Of a stretch of 64,000 bases of DNA, positions 9,389 to 18,317 are shown piece after piece. Both the position numbers and the translations under genes were made by a program. Within the stretch, counting starts at the first letter, position 1; each line of letters starts with the position of its first letter. Source of the stretch: Chania multitudinisentens RB-25 (GTDB lineage Bacteria > Pseudomonadota > Gammaproteobacteria > Enterobacterales > Enterobacteriaceae); contig NZ_CP007044.2 in NCBI RefSeq assembly GCF_000520015.2, forward strand, positions 5,084,001 to 5,148,000. The letters are read 5' to 3'. The notes below the pieces were generated by a model. That model searched no databases. It was not told the origin of the DNA and worked only from the letters and a program-made list of their open reading frames with translations.

Positions 9389-10153
9389 TTGAATTTCCGT
9401 TGGGAGATCATTCAGGAATACGCACCGTTATTTATGGAAGGCGCCCTGATGACCATCAAATGCACCATCATCTGCGTGCTGCTGGGCACCACCTGGGGGT
9501 TGATCCTTGGGTTAGGCCGTTTGGCACAAGCGCCACACGGTATCTGGAAACCGCTGCTGCACTATGGCATTCAATGGCCAGTGCGCATTTACATCAGCGC
9601 TTTCCGTGGTACACCACTGTTTGTACAAATCATGGTTGTCCACTTTGCACTGGTGCCGTTGTTCATCAATCCGCGTGATGGCCTGCTGGTCACCAGCGGC
9701 CTGATGAGCACCGATTTCGCCCGCGCTCTTCGCTCCGATTATGGTGCATTCCTGTCGTGCGTAGTGGCAATCACCCTCAACGCTGGGGCTTACGTATCAG
9801 AAATTTTCCGGGCAGGTATCCAGTCGATTGATCGTGGCCAGATGGAAGCATCACGTTCACTGGGAATGAGCTATGGCAAAACCATGCGCAAAGTGATCCT
9901 GCCGCAGGCGTTCCGTCGTATGCTACCACCGTTGGGTAACAACGCGATTGCCATCGTTAAGGATTCGTCACTGGCTTCGGCCATCGGCCTGGCTGACCTG
10001 GCCTATGCCGCTCGCACGGTTTCTGGCGCATATGCCACCTATTGGGAACCCTACCTGACCATTTCATTGGTCTATTGGGTCATCACCTTCCTGCTTTCGC
10101 TGATGGTGCAACATATGGAAAAAAGGTTCGGTAAAAGTGATTCGCGTACATAA
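9389..10153 (+). CDS. amino-acid ABC transporter permease (HisM/GlnP family)
   Basis: Inner-membrane subunit of the importer, 254 residues. The start is a TTG at 9389 behind a strong AGAAGGAAG ribosome site; no ATG fits as well. At least five hydrophobic segments are visible (about residues 18-42, 60-85, 115-135, 190-210, 220-245). The cytoplasmic EAA loop that contacts the ATPase is GQMEASRSLGMSYGKTMRKV near 150-169, followed by ILPQAFRRMLPPLGN. Only one permease gene is present, so the channel is presumably a homodimer. It overlaps the ATPase gene by 17 bases, indicating coupled translation. Confidence 0.92.
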   Translation: MNFRWEIIQEYAPLFMEGALMTIKCTIICVLLGTTWGLILGLGRLAQAPHGIWKPLLHYGIQWPVRIYISAFRGTPLFVQIMVVHFALVPLFINPRDGLLVTSGLMSTDFARALRSDYGAFLSCVVAITLNAGAYVSEIFRAGIQSIDRGQMEASRSLGMSYGKTMRKVILPQAFRRMLPPLGNNAIAIVKDSSLASAIGLADLAYAARTVSGAYATYWEPYLTISLVYWVITFLLSLMVQHMEKRFGKSDSRT

Positions 10154-10859
10154 CCTGCAAAAACAATTCGGCGCAAGCCATGTGCTGTGCGGTATTTCCT
10201 GCGATATCGCGCCTAATGAAGTGGTGTGTATTATCGGCCCTTCTGGTTCAGGTAAAAGCACCTTTCTGCGCTGTATCAATGCGTTGGAAACGCTCTCTGG
10301 GGGGGAGATTGACGTTAACGGCTTTGCCATTCACCGCCAGCAAACCAATCTGAATAAGATGCGTGAAAGCGTTGGGATGGTTTTCCAGCGTTTTAACCTG
10401 TTCCCACATATGACCGTGCTGGAAAACATCATCATGGCACCGATAGCGGTAAAGAAATTGCCGCGCAGCGAAGCCATCGTCCGGGCGGAAGTGTTGCTGA
10501 ACAAAGTTGGCCTGCTTGATAAAATCGATGCCTACCCCAGCAGCCTGTCCGGTGGCCAGCAACAACGGGTTGCCATCGCCCGGGCTCTGGCGATGGAGCC
10601 TAAAATCATGCTGTTTGATGAACCCACCTCGGCGCTGGACCCGGAGTTAGTCGGCGAAGTGTTGGCGGTCATGAAATCCTTAGCGCATGAAGGTATGACC
10701 ATGGTGGTGGTAACGCACGAAATGGGTTTTGCCCGTGAGGTTGCCGACCGGGTGCTGTTTATCGATCAGGGTATAATTCAGGAAGCAGGCACGCCACAAC
10801 AGATCTTCAATCACCCCACCAACCCACGCACTCAGGCATTTCTCAGCAAAGTATTGTAA
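10137..10859 (+). CDS. amino-acid ABC transporter ATP-binding protein (GlnQ/HisP family)
   Basis: ATPase of the importer, 240 residues, starting at GTG 10137 inside the permease gene. Walker A is GPSGSGKST (about residues 34-42), the Q-loop lies in VFQRFNLFPHMT near 82-93, the ABC signature is LSGGQQQR near 138-145, Walker B is IMLFDEPTSALD near 158-169, and the switch histidine is in VVTHEMGF. All catalytic parts are intact. The three genes sit between ftsB and ygbE, where E. coli K-12 has no transporter, so they are a lineage-specific insertion. Confidence 0.95.
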   Translation: MIRVHNLQKQFGASHVLCGISCDIAPNEVVCIIGPSGSGKSTFLRCINALETLSGGEIDVNGFAIHRQQTNLNKMRESVGMVFQRFNLFPHMTVLENIIMAPIAVKKLPRSEAIVRAEVLLNKVGLLDKIDAYPSSLSGGQQQRVAIARALAMEPKIMLFDEPTSALDPELVGEVLAVMKSLAHEGMTMVVVTHEMGFAREVADRVLFIDQGIIQEAGTPQQIFNHPTNPRTQAFLSKVL

Positions 10860-10864
10860 CCTTT

Positions 10865-10907
10865 ATTTCGCTTCTCAAGCGCAGAATCGGTGCCTGAGAA
10901 GCGAAAT
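10865..10907. terminator. bidirectional terminator, importer operon / ygbE
   Basis: A perfect 13-base inverted repeat (ATTTCGCTTCTCA ... TGAGAAGCGAAAT) lies exactly between the convergent stop codons of the ATPase gene and ygbE. Confidence 0.75.
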
Positions 10908-10908
10908 A

Positions 10909-11226
10909 TTACCAGCCACTCAGCCACTGGAATACCAGCCAGAACAGGCCTATTACCGCAGCACCGGTTATGCCCAGCGAGAGAAACAGTTTACTGCGCA
11001 GCCACATGCTAACGGTGATACCGATCAAAACGGACACGGGCATCAACGCCAGAAACAGCGGCCAAGTGTAGAGCAGAAAAAACAGTGTGTTGGAACCATA
11101 AGCCAGAAAAGGCACCGCAAACGCCAGCCAGTAAAACGCAAATCCACTGACACCACCCAGAAAAAAGTAAGTAGGCTCCTCTGGTGCTTGTTGCGCATCA
11201 GCCAACGTTGGCGTGATATTTTGCAT
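10909..11226 (-). CDS. ygbE: inner-membrane protein YgbE (DUF3561)
   Basis: A 105-residue membrane protein of unknown function that accompanies the cysDNC operon in enterobacteria. The ATG at 11226 follows a clear AGGAGG ribosome site. After a soluble N-terminus of about 20 residues there are three hydrophobic segments (about 20-40, 45-68, 78-102). Position next to cysC supports the assignment; a role in sulfur metabolism is suggested only by neighbourhood. No function is established by the sequence. Confidence 0.85.
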   Translation of the reverse strand: MQNITPTLADAQQAPEEPTYFFLGGVSGFAFYWLAFAVPFLAYGSNTLFFLLYTWPLFLALMPVSVLIGITVSMWLRSKLFLSLGITGAAVIGLFWLVFQWLSGW

Positions 11227-11320
11227 AGCGCCTCCTGGTCATTCATGTTCTCTTGGCGCACAGTGCAGCAAGCCGAGATTAAAAAGCGCATGGCAAAAGA
11301 CGCCACACGCTTTTTTGAAG

Positions 11321-11950
11321 TCAGGATTTGATCATAGCCCGGCTACGCAGGACGTCTAACAGTTGCGTGGTCAAATTTGTTACCAACTGTTCGCCATTCA
11401 GATGAATATCCGGCTGCACCGGTGCCTCATAAACCGAATCAATACCGGTGAAATTACGCAGTTCACCAGCGCGGGCTTTTTTATACAGCCCTTTCGGATC
11501 GCGCGCCTCGCAAATCGCCAGCGGAGTGTCAACAAACACCTCAATAAAACGCCCATCGTCAAGCATTTCCCGCACCATTTGCCGTTCAGAGCGATGGGGC
11601 GAAATGAAAGCAGTTAATACCACCAAACCGGCATCCACCATCAGTTTCGCCACTTCACCGACGCGGCGAATATTTTCACGCCGATCATCATCAGAAAACC
11701 CCAAATCCTGGCACAACCCGTGGCGCACATTGTCGCCATCCAGCAGATAGGTGCTGATCCCCAACCGGTGCAATACCTGCTCCAGTGCACCGGCTACGGT
11801 AGATTTCCCCGAGCCGGAAAGCCCCGTAAACCACAGCACCACGCCTTGATGAGCATTGCGTATTTCACGTTCCGCACGCGTTATCGCATGCGGATGCCAC
11901 ACCACATTCTCATCATTTGGCCCGGTTGCCCGCACCTGAGTCTCAGCCAC
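11321..11950 (-). CDS. cysC: adenylyl-sulfate kinase
   Basis: CysC phosphorylates adenosine 5'-phosphosulfate (APS) to PAPS, the substrate of CysH. The 209-residue protein has Walker A GLSGSGKST (about residues 43-51), the APS-binding LLDGDNVRHGL near 69-79, the RRENIRRVGEVAKL helix and the substrate lid GLYKKARAGE. It overlaps the end of cysN by 8 bases and is the last gene of cysG-cysD-cysN-cysC. Confidence 0.98.
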   Translation of the reverse strand: MAETQVRATGPNDENVVWHPHAITRAEREIRNAHQGVVLWFTGLSGSGKSTVAGALEQVLHRLGISTYLLDGDNVRHGLCQDLGFSDDDRRENIRRVGEVAKLMVDAGLVVLTAFISPHRSERQMVREMLDDGRFIEVFVDTPLAICEARDPKGLYKKARAGELRNFTGIDSVYEAPVQPDIHLNGEQLVTNLTTQLLDVLRSRAMIKS

Positions 11951-13382
11951 GCGATTTCCCTCTTAGCAAGTCGCGCGCTCCCCAATGCGGGAAGTGTTTG
12001 CGCACCAACGCATTCAGTTCCAATTCAAAGGCGCTGTAATCCTCTACTGCCTCTTGATCACTGTTGTGCAATGCTTCACGGATCAGCCCTGCACCAACCG
12101 TGACATTGGTCAGACGATCAATAAAGATCAGGCCACCGGTATCATGATTGCTCTGATAACTGTCCAGTACCAGCGGCTCATCAAAGGTCAGCTCCACCAA
12201 ACCGATGCCATTCAGCGGTAAAACCTCTGCCTGATGCTGTGCCAACGAGTTGACATCCACTTGATAGCGAATACTTCCTACCTGAGCACGAGTTTTTTTA
12301 CCCGCCACCTTGATGTCATAACTCTGGCCCGGCAACAGCGCTTGTTCCGCCATCCATACCACATCCACCAGCGCACTCTGCGTTGCCTGCACCGTTTCAC
12401 TGGCATCCACCAGCAAATCGCCACGGCTGATATCCACTTCATCTTGCAACACCAGCGTAATGGCCTCGCCCGGAACCGCTTCCTGTAAATCGCCATCAAA
12501 CGTCACAATGCGTGTCACGGTCGATTCTATGCCCGAAGGCAGCACTTTAACGCGCTGGCCAACACGCACCACCCCGGCCGATAGCGTACCCGCATAGCCC
12601 CGGAAATCGAGATTCGGGCGGTTGACGTATTGCACCGGGAAACGCAGCGGCTGCGCTTCCCGCTCACTGACCACATCCACCGTTTCCAGAACTTCCAACA
12701 GCGTCGGCCCGTTGTACCACGGCATCTGTTCGCTCTGGGTTGCCACATTGTCACCGTCCAGCGCCGACAGCGGCACAAACTTGATGTCCAGAGCGTTTGG
12801 CAGTTGTTCAGCAAACGTCAGGTAATCCTGCTTGTATTGCTCAAATACCGCTTGCTGATAACCCACCAGATCCATTTTGTTGACCGCCACCACCAAATGG
12901 CGAATCCCCAGCAGAGTGGCGATAAAACTGTGACGACGAGTCTGATCCAGCACGCCTTTACGCGCATCAATCAGTAAAATGGCCAGATCGCAGGTGGATG
13001 CTCCGGTTGCCATATTACGGGTGTACTGTTCGTGCCCCGGCGTATCCGCGATAATAAATTTACGTTTTTCAGTAGAGAAGTAGCGGTACGCCACATCAAT
13101 GGTAATGCCTTGCTCACGCTCGGCCTGTAAGCCATCAACCAACAGCGCCAAATCGAGCTTCTCACCCTGAGTGCCCAGACGTTTGCTGTCAGTGTGTAGC
13201 GTAGAGAGCTGATCTTCATAAATTTGACGGGTATCATGCAACAAACGGCCAATCAGGGTACTTTTGCCATCGTCAACGCTGCCACAGGTCAGAAAGCGTA
13301 ACAAACTCTTATGTTGTTGCGCATGCAGATACGATTCTACTCCGCCCTGTTCAGCGATTTGTTGTGCAATAACGTTGTTCAT
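11943..13382 (-). CDS. cysN: sulfate adenylyltransferase subunit 1 (GTPase)
   Basis: CysN is the GTPase that drives CysD-catalysed ATP sulfurylation of sulfate. The 479-residue EF-Tu-like protein shows G1 GSVDDGKST (about residues 34-42), the G3 motif DTPGHEQYTRN near 113-123, G4 NKMD near 168-171 and G5 SALDG near 206-210, followed by two beta-barrel domains. The product starts MNNVIAQQI and stops within the cysC start. Twelve bases separate it from cysD. No CysC domain is fused to it; cysC is separate, as in E. coli. Confidence 0.98.
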   Translation of the reverse strand: MNNVIAQQIAEQGGVESYLHAQQHKSLLRFLTCGSVDDGKSTLIGRLLHDTRQIYEDQLSTLHTDSKRLGTQGEKLDLALLVDGLQAEREQGITIDVAYRYFSTEKRKFIIADTPGHEQYTRNMATGASTCDLAILLIDARKGVLDQTRRHSFIATLLGIRHLVVAVNKMDLVGYQQAVFEQYKQDYLTFAEQLPNALDIKFVPLSALDGDNVATQSEQMPWYNGPTLLEVLETVDVVSEREAQPLRFPVQYVNRPNLDFRGYAGTLSAGVVRVGQRVKVLPSGIESTVTRIVTFDGDLQEAVPGEAITLVLQDEVDISRGDLLVDASETVQATQSALVDVVWMAEQALLPGQSYDIKVAGKKTRAQVGSIRYQVDVNSLAQHQAEVLPLNGIGLVELTFDEPLVLDSYQSNHDTGGLIFIDRLTNVTVGAGLIREALHNSDQEAVEDYSAFELELNALVRKHFPHWGARDLLRGKSRG

Positions 13383-13393
13383 CCGGCGGCTCC

Positions 13394-14302
13394 TTAGAAA
13401 TACCCTTGACGCTTTTTCAGCTCCATCGAACCGGACTGATCGCGGTCGATCATGCGGCCCTGACGCTCACTGGTGGTGGAAACCAGCATCTCCTCGATGA
13501 TCTCGGGCAGCGTCTGCGCAGCAGAATCCACCGCGCCGGTCAACGGCCAGCAGCCAAGAGTACGGAAACGTACCATACGTTGGCTGATCACCTCTCCTGG
13601 CTGCAAATCGATACGATCATCATCCACCATCAGTAACATGCCGTCGCGCTCCACTACCGGGCGCGGTTTTGCCAGATACAGCGGCACCAGATCAATCTTT
13701 TCCAGAAAGATATATTGCCAGATGTCCAGTTCAGTCCAATTCGACAACGGGAACACACGGATGCTCTCCCCTTTGTTGATCTGGCCGTTATAGTTGTGCC
13801 ACAGCTCCGGCCGCTGATTTTTCGGGTCCCAGCGGTGGAAGCGATCGCGGAAAGAATAGATGCGTTCTTTAGCACGAGATTTCTCTTCATCGCGGCGCGC
13901 CCCGCCAAAAGCGGCATCAAAACCGTATTTGTTCAAGGCCTGCTTCAGCCCTTCGGTCTTCATGATATCGGTATGTTTGGCGCTACCGTGTACAAACGGA
14001 TTGATGCCCATCGCCACGCCTTCTGGATTTTTATGCACTAACAACTCGAAACCGTACTCTTTAGCGGTACGATCGCGGAATTCGTACATTTCACGGAATT
14101 TCCAACCGGTATCTACATGTAACAACGGGAACGGCAACGTCCCCGGATAAAACGCCTTGCGAGCCAGATGCAACATCACGGAGGAGTCTTTCCCGATGGA
14201 ATACATCATCACCGGGTTGCTGAATTCAGCGGCGACCTCACGGATGATATGGATACTCTCCGCTTCCAATTGCCGCAAATGAGTGAGTCGTTTTCCGTCC
14301 AT
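13394..14302 (-). CDS. cysD: sulfate adenylyltransferase subunit 2
   Basis: CysD is the catalytic ATP-sulfurylase subunit, a PP-loop enzyme forming APS from ATP and sulfate. The ATG at 14302, behind AAGGATTGG, gives 302 residues as in E. coli; a TTG two codons earlier is less likely. The PP-loop motif is MYSIGKDSSVMLHLARKAF near residues 32-50, and RDEEKSRAKERIYSFRDRFH lies near 146-165. It is nearly identical to enterobacterial CysD. It lies between cysG (17 bases upstream) and cysN. Confidence 0.98.
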   Translation of the reverse strand: MDGKRLTHLRQLEAESIHIIREVAAEFSNPVMMYSIGKDSSVMLHLARKAFYPGTLPFPLLHVDTGWKFREMYEFRDRTAKEYGFELLVHKNPEGVAMGINPFVHGSAKHTDIMKTEGLKQALNKYGFDAAFGGARRDEEKSRAKERIYSFRDRFHRWDPKNQRPELWHNYNGQINKGESIRVFPLSNWTELDIWQYIFLEKIDLVPLYLAKPRPVVERDGMLLMVDDDRIDLQPGEVISQRMVRFRTLGCWPLTGAVDSAAQTLPEIIEEMLVSTTSERQGRMIDRDQSGSMELKKRQGYF

Positions 14303-14319
14303 AACCAATCCTTAAAAGC

Positions 14320-15750
14320 CTAAGCCAAATTCACGACGGCGGGGCGAGATCCCCCTTCCGCCTGCGGTTGCTGCCCAAACCAGGCAATTTGATGGTGTAA
14401 TTCCACCACTTCACCAATAACCAGCAACGCCGGTAATGGGGCCTGTTGAGCCAGTTGTTCCAGTTGTTGCAACGTACCCGTCTGCACCTGCTGATCGGGC
14501 CGTGTGCCGCGGCTGATCACCGCCACTGGCGTGGTAGCATCACGACCATGCACGATCAAATTACGGCTGATATCGGCCGCCTTCATGGTGCCCATGTAGA
14601 TTGCCAACGTTTGCCGTGCCCGCGCCAGATCGGCCCAATCCAAGCCACTCCCGTCCGGGCGGCAATGGCCGGTAATAAAGGTCACGCTCTGCGCGTGATC
14701 GCGATGAGTCAGCGGGATACCGGCATACGCCGTCGCCCCTGCGGCAGCGGTCACCCCTGGCACCACCTGAAACGGAATACCTGCCGCGGCCGCTACCTGT
14801 AACTCTTCGCCGCCACGGCCAAAGATAAACGGGTCGCCCCCTTTCAGCCGCACGACGCGTTTGCCCTGCTGTGCCAGTTCCACCAACAAACGATTGGTTT
14901 CTTCTTGAATCACCGAATGCGCTCCGGCGCGTTTGCCCACGCAGATCCGCTCGGCATCACGCCGCACCAAATCCAGCGTTTCATCACTCACCAAATGGTC
15001 GTATAACACCACATCCGCCTGCTGCATCACCTGTAACCCACGCAGCGTCAGCAAACCAACATCACCCGGGCCTGCGCCCACCAGGGCGATCTCCCCCTGT
15101 TTGCCTGCATGCCCCTGCGCAAAAGCCGTTAAATCCTGTGCCAACTGCTGTTCTGCCTGCACTACCTGACCTGTGGCTACCAGCGTGGCGAAACGGCCAC
15201 CAAAGGTTTTTTCCCAAAAACGGCGCCGTGCACCCAAGGAAGAAAGCTGCTGTTTCACTTGGCCACGCCAACGCCCGGCCACTTCCGCCATCTGCCCAAG
15301 GCTGGTTGGCAAAAGGGCCTCCAGCTTCTCACGCAGCATCCGCGCCAGCACTGGCGCTTGGCCGCTGGAAGAAACCGCCACCACCAACGGTGAACGATCG
15401 ATAATTGATGGGAAGATAAAGGAGCAACGCGGCTGATCGTCCACCACGTTCGCCAACACGCGGCGTTTATCCGCTTCGGCATAAACCTCCGCGTTCAAGC
15501 TGCTGTCATCGGTAGCCGCAATAACCAGAAACACTTCATCCAACTGCTGCGGAGCAAAAGAATGCGCCAGCCAATGAACCTGCCCTTGCAAATGCAGATG
15601 TTCAATTTCCGGTGAGAGTTCCTGTGCAACTATCCGTATCTCAGCTCCAGCGCGCTGAAGCAGGCTGACTTTACGCGCAGCCACTTCACCACCGCCAACA
15701 ACCAGCACCGGGCGTTGTTTAAGGTCGGCAAATAGGGGTAGGTAGTCCAC
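14320..15750 (-). CDS. cysG: siroheme synthase CysG
   Basis: CysG is a trifunctional enzyme: SAM-dependent uroporphyrinogen-III methyltransferase, precorrin-2 dehydrogenase and sirohydrochlorin ferrochelatase. It makes the siroheme used by sulfite reductase CysI. The 476-residue protein has the N-terminal NAD-binding fold VLVVGGGEVAARKVSLL near residues 15-31, a dimerisation/chelatase region to about 210 and the C-terminal methyltransferase with VGAGPGDVGLLTLRG near 221-235 and GGDPFIFGRGGEEL near 300-313. It heads the cysDNC operon here, unlike E. coli K-12 where cysG is with nir genes, tying cofactor supply to sulfate assimilation. Confidence 0.97.
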   Translation of the reverse strand: MDYLPLFADLKQRPVLVVGGGEVAARKVSLLQRAGAEIRIVAQELSPEIEHLHLQGQVHWLAHSFAPQQLDEVFLVIAATDDSSLNAEVYAEADKRRVLANVVDDQPRCSFIFPSIIDRSPLVVAVSSSGQAPVLARMLREKLEALLPTSLGQMAEVAGRWRGQVKQQLSSLGARRRFWEKTFGGRFATLVATGQVVQAEQQLAQDLTAFAQGHAGKQGEIALVGAGPGDVGLLTLRGLQVMQQADVVLYDHLVSDETLDLVRRDAERICVGKRAGAHSVIQEETNRLLVELAQQGKRVVRLKGGDPFIFGRGGEELQVAAAAGIPFQVVPGVTAAAGATAYAGIPLTHRDHAQSVTFITGHCRPDGSGLDWADLARARQTLAIYMGTMKAADISRNLIVHGRDATTPVAVISRGTRPDQQVQTGTLQQLEQLAQQAPLPALLVIGEVVELHHQIAWFGQQPQAEGGSRPAVVNLA

Positions 15751-16040
15751 AACGGCCTTTTCTTATAACCAAAAGATAGTGTGACTATACGGGGTGGAAT
15801 TTAGCCTCTGAAATGACGAAAAGGAATACCAAGTTCGATAATGGAATAAGGCCACCGTATCAGCGTCAAAAGCGATAAATCGTGCGGACGCTCGGCAGCG
15901 AATATTAAGAAACGAAGAAATTGTGTAATCGCCAATAGCATCCCATACTAGGCAGCGCTCTTTAATTGCCTATGAGGCTACTGGCGGTCAATTCGCAGGA
16001 TACAGCCTATATCGACAGTATTAAATAAGGATTTTTCGGC
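15751..16040. promoter_or_regulatory. divergent promoter region cysG / iap
   Basis: Nearly 290 bases between divergent genes. On the minus strand a candidate cysG -10 (TATAGT) sits near 15795-15800, with TTATTCC and GTATTCC elements about 40-75 bases further upstream. These are the kind of sequence found at CysB-activated promoters, so CysB and O-acetylserine control is inferred. The iap side carries TAAGGA just before the iap ATG. Confidence 0.45.
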
Positions 16041-17363
16041 ATGTTTCCCCATGGTTACCTGAGATTGGGTCTGTTGATCGCCATGCTTGGCAACATTGCA
16101 AATATTTCAGCGACCACCAAATCGGCTAAAGCAACCCCATTAGGCCAATTTGCCGCTGAACAGATGTTGATCTCCACCCTCGGCAACGATGCAAAGGTTT
16201 CAGCTACCGAAGAATCCACACCGGGTCAGTTTGCCGCTGAACAGATGTTGCTTGCCACCTTCAAAAATACTGCAAACGTTACCGCGGCACCCCAAGCAAT
16301 CAAACCGGTCAAAACAGTGCCATTGGGCCAATTTGCCGCCCAGCAGACACGCTATATCGCAACCCATTTCCCTGGCAGGATGGTGGGGACTGCGGCAGAA
16401 TCACACGCCGCCGACTATCTGAAACAGCAATTTACCCAAATGGGTTATCCCAGCCACCTGCGCAGCTTCAATGCCAGTTACCTTTACACCAACAAAGATG
16501 CCAGCGAAGACTGGTTCAGTACCCGTGTTACTTCCGTCATTGCCGCCAAAAAGGGAATTCAGGCGCAACAGATCATTATTGTGGCGCACTTTGACACCTA
16601 CACCCCACGCAGTAGCAACGAACTGGACAATGGCCTTGGTGGCCTTACGTTGCAGGGAGTGGATGATAATGCCTCTGGCGTTGGCGTCATGCTGGAATTG
16701 GCGAAACAGATGAAAGATATTCCTACCAACTACAATCTGCGTTTTATTGCCACCAGCGGTGAAGAACTCAACTCTCTGGGAGCAAGAAACTACCTGAAAC
16801 ACATGACACAGGAAGAACGTAACAATACCCTGCTAGTTATCAACCTCGACAACCTGATCACCGGTGATCGTCTGTATTTCCACTCAGGGCGCAATACACC
16901 GCCGGAAATCGCAAACATCTCCCGCGATCGCGCCTTGGACATTGCCCATAATCACGGTATTGCCGCCGCCATTAACCCCGGTAATAAAAAACACCCGAAA
17001 GGGACCGGCTGCTGTTCCGATCAGGATGTGTTCGATGATGCCAAAATTCCAGTGATGGCAGTAGAAGCCACCAACTGGTCGCTGGGCGAAAAAGATGGCT
17101 ATCAACAGGTTGCTATCAGCCCGCAGTTTCCGCAGGGGATCACCTGGCATCGGCCACAATATGACAATCTGCACTATCTGGACAGCCATCTGCCAGGGCG
17201 GATCGATAAGCGCAGCCGCGACAGCGTACAGATCCTGTTGCCGCTGCTTAAAGAGCTGGCTCAGGCGCAACCTGCTATAGAGATAAGAGAAGCACGGAAA
17301 GAAAAAATAAGAGTGCAACCTAAGCGCCAATCATCCTCTGCCGATTCAAGACTCAGCGACTAG
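16041..17363 (+). CDS. iap: alkaline phosphatase isozyme conversion aminopeptidase Iap (M28), expanded N-terminus
   Basis: Iap is a periplasmic zinc aminopeptidase (M28 family) that in E. coli removes the N-terminal arginine of alkaline phosphatase. The 440-residue protein has a hydrophobic N-terminal signal-like segment (about 6-24) and a catalytic domain from about residue 95. Metal-binding motifs are VAHFDTYTP near 174-182, VDDNASG near 209-215, TSGEELN near 244-250 and NLDNL near 268-272; KGTGCCSDQDVFDD is family-specific. E. coli Iap has 345 residues. The extra length comes from three imperfect repeats between the signal region and the catalytic domain and from a basic Ser-rich C-terminal tail. 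It borders the tail cluster on its left. Confidence 0.93.
   Translation: MFPHGYLRLGLLIAMLGNIANISATTKSAKATPLGQFAAEQMLISTLGNDAKVSATEESTPGQFAAEQMLLATFKNTANVTAAPQAIKPVKTVPLGQFAAQQTRYIATHFPGRMVGTAAESHAADYLKQQFTQMGYPSHLRSFNASYLYTNKDASEDWFSTRVTSVIAAKKGIQAQQIIIVAHFDTYTPRSSNELDNGLGGLTLQGVDDNASGVGVMLELAKQMKDIPTNYNLRFIATSGEELNSLGARNYLKHMTQEERNNTLLVINLDNLITGDRLYFHSGRNTPPEIANISRDRALDIAHNHGIAAAINPGNKKHPKGTGCCSDQDVFDDAKIPVMAVEATNWSLGEKDGYQQVAISPQFPQGITWHRPQYDNLHYLDSHLPGRIDKRSRDSVQILLPLLKELAQAQPAIEIREARKEKIRVQPKRQSSSADSRLSD
16086..16364 (+). repeat. three imperfect in-frame repeats in the iap N-terminus
   Basis: Residues 16-46, 47-73 and 74-108 of Iap share the pattern (L/F)xNxAx(I/V)(S/T)A...GQFAA(E/Q)Q. 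The first two copies agree best: GQFAAEQML begins at 16143 and 16224, and GQFAAQQTR at 16326. In E. coli Iap only one GDFA-like unit precedes the catalytic domain. Confidence 0.85.
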
Positions 17364-17449
17364 AGAGCCGCATTTGATGCAGCAATTGACTTAGCCTGAG
17401 AATCCAACATCAGCAAGGCCCACTCTCGGTGTTCCGTAGATTTTCATCA

Positions 17450-18019
17450 TCAGCCCCCAGCTCGGCTGAAAGCCGCAGCCATTTTTTTGTCGTAATTATT
17501 GCTCGCGTAACCAGCGCCGTTATAACCTTTGGCAAACGCAGCCCAGTCAAGCGCACGCAGGGCTTTAACCAGCGCCGAATTAGCATTGATAAAACGCACG
17601 AATGCCTCCAACTGATCCGCCTCACTGTTATACATCGCGTTGATAAAGGCTTGTAAATTAGGATATTTCAACAAATTCCAGTGATAACCCATGATCTGGA
17701 ATGCACCCCAACTGCATGACTGGAGCGCACACTCACGCTCGATCTCCACTGCCCGTGCCAGACGATCGTGCTCCGCAGCACCGCTGCTATAACCCCCCGC
17801 TACGCGATTAACCAGATCGGCAGGCAAACCATCAACCTTAACCCCCTTCTCCAACAATAAGCGGCGAAACACATGCCGTTCGAACAGAATTTTGGGGCGG
17901 CCATCAGGCAGCATGCCCGCCCCCGCACTTTCCACTTCAGCCACCGCCTGCACTACCGCGCCGGGGACACCCAACAGCTCCACAACCCGTTGATAATCCT
18001 GAAATATCAAATTACTCAT
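17450..18019 (-). CDS. phage endolysin, N-acetylmuramidase (DUF3380 type)
   Basis: Peptidoglycan hydrolase of the lysis module, 189 residues. It starts at ATG 18019, overlapping the end of the upstream holin gene by 8 bases. The catalytic glutamate is expected in AVAEVESAGAGMLPDGRPK near residues 26-44, and the family motif ILFERHVFRRLL follows. SCSWGAFQIMGYHWNLL near 100-116 and GYNGAGYASNNYDKKM near the C-terminus are typical of DUF3380 muramidases. There is no signal peptide, so it should need the holin to reach the wall. It is the last gene of the cluster. No Rz/Rz1 spanin gene is visible downstream or within it. Confidence 0.88.
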   Translation of the reverse strand: MSNLIFQDYQRVVELLGVPGAVVQAVAEVESAGAGMLPDGRPKILFERHVFRRLLLEKGVKVDGLPADLVNRVAGGYSSGAAEHDRLARAVEIERECALQSCSWGAFQIMGYHWNLLKYPNLQAFINAMYNSEADQLEAFVRFINANSALVKALRALDWAAFAKGYNGAGYASNNYDKKMAAAFSRAGG

Positions 18020-18317
18020 GGTCAACCCCACTTTTTTTAATACCAGAAAAATGCACTAATTGTTTGATGTTGCCCTTAACCGCAAACACGCCAATACATA
18101 ACGCAACGTTGAGCAAAGCTTCAGCAGGATCCACCTCATCGTATACGCCCAGGGCAAGACGGATCGCCACCGTGCCGCTGGCCGCAATGATGCAGAAAGC
18201 AAAAATAGCCGTACCATAATCATGCTCATTGTTGCCCCGGCGGAAAGCGAGTAAGCGTAGTGAGATCAAACCACAGGCTATTCCATTAATCACTAAACAC
18301 AGAGTATCAAGGTTCAT
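18012..18317 (-). CDS. putative phage holin (three-TM type)
   Basis: A 101-residue membrane protein with three hydrophobic segments (about residues 6-25, 36-58, 66-86) and a short charged C-terminus (KKSGVDHE). It resembles phage holin family 3-type proteins that accompany DUF3380 endolysins, including a KGN motif after the last helix. It overlaps the previous gene by 11 bases and the endolysin by 8. It probably permeabilises the inner membrane or modulates the neighbouring holin; which of the two is the true holin and which an antiholin cannot be told. Confidence 0.7.
   Translation of the reverse strand: MNLDTLCLVINGIACGLISLRLLAFRRGNNEHDYGTAIFAFCIIAASGTVAIRLALGVYDEVDPAEALLNVALCIGVFAVKGNIKQLVHFSGIKKSGVDHE

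Noticed and set aside
14871..15404. 177-codon Pro-rich plus-strand frame opposite cysG
   Set aside because: Composition is that of a reversed GC-rich gene; no support as a protein.
17410..17625. 71-codon frame overlapping the endolysin end, considered as a possible Rz/Rz1
   Set aside because: No lipobox, no transmembrane start followed by coiled coil; it is an out-of-frame shadow of the endolysin.
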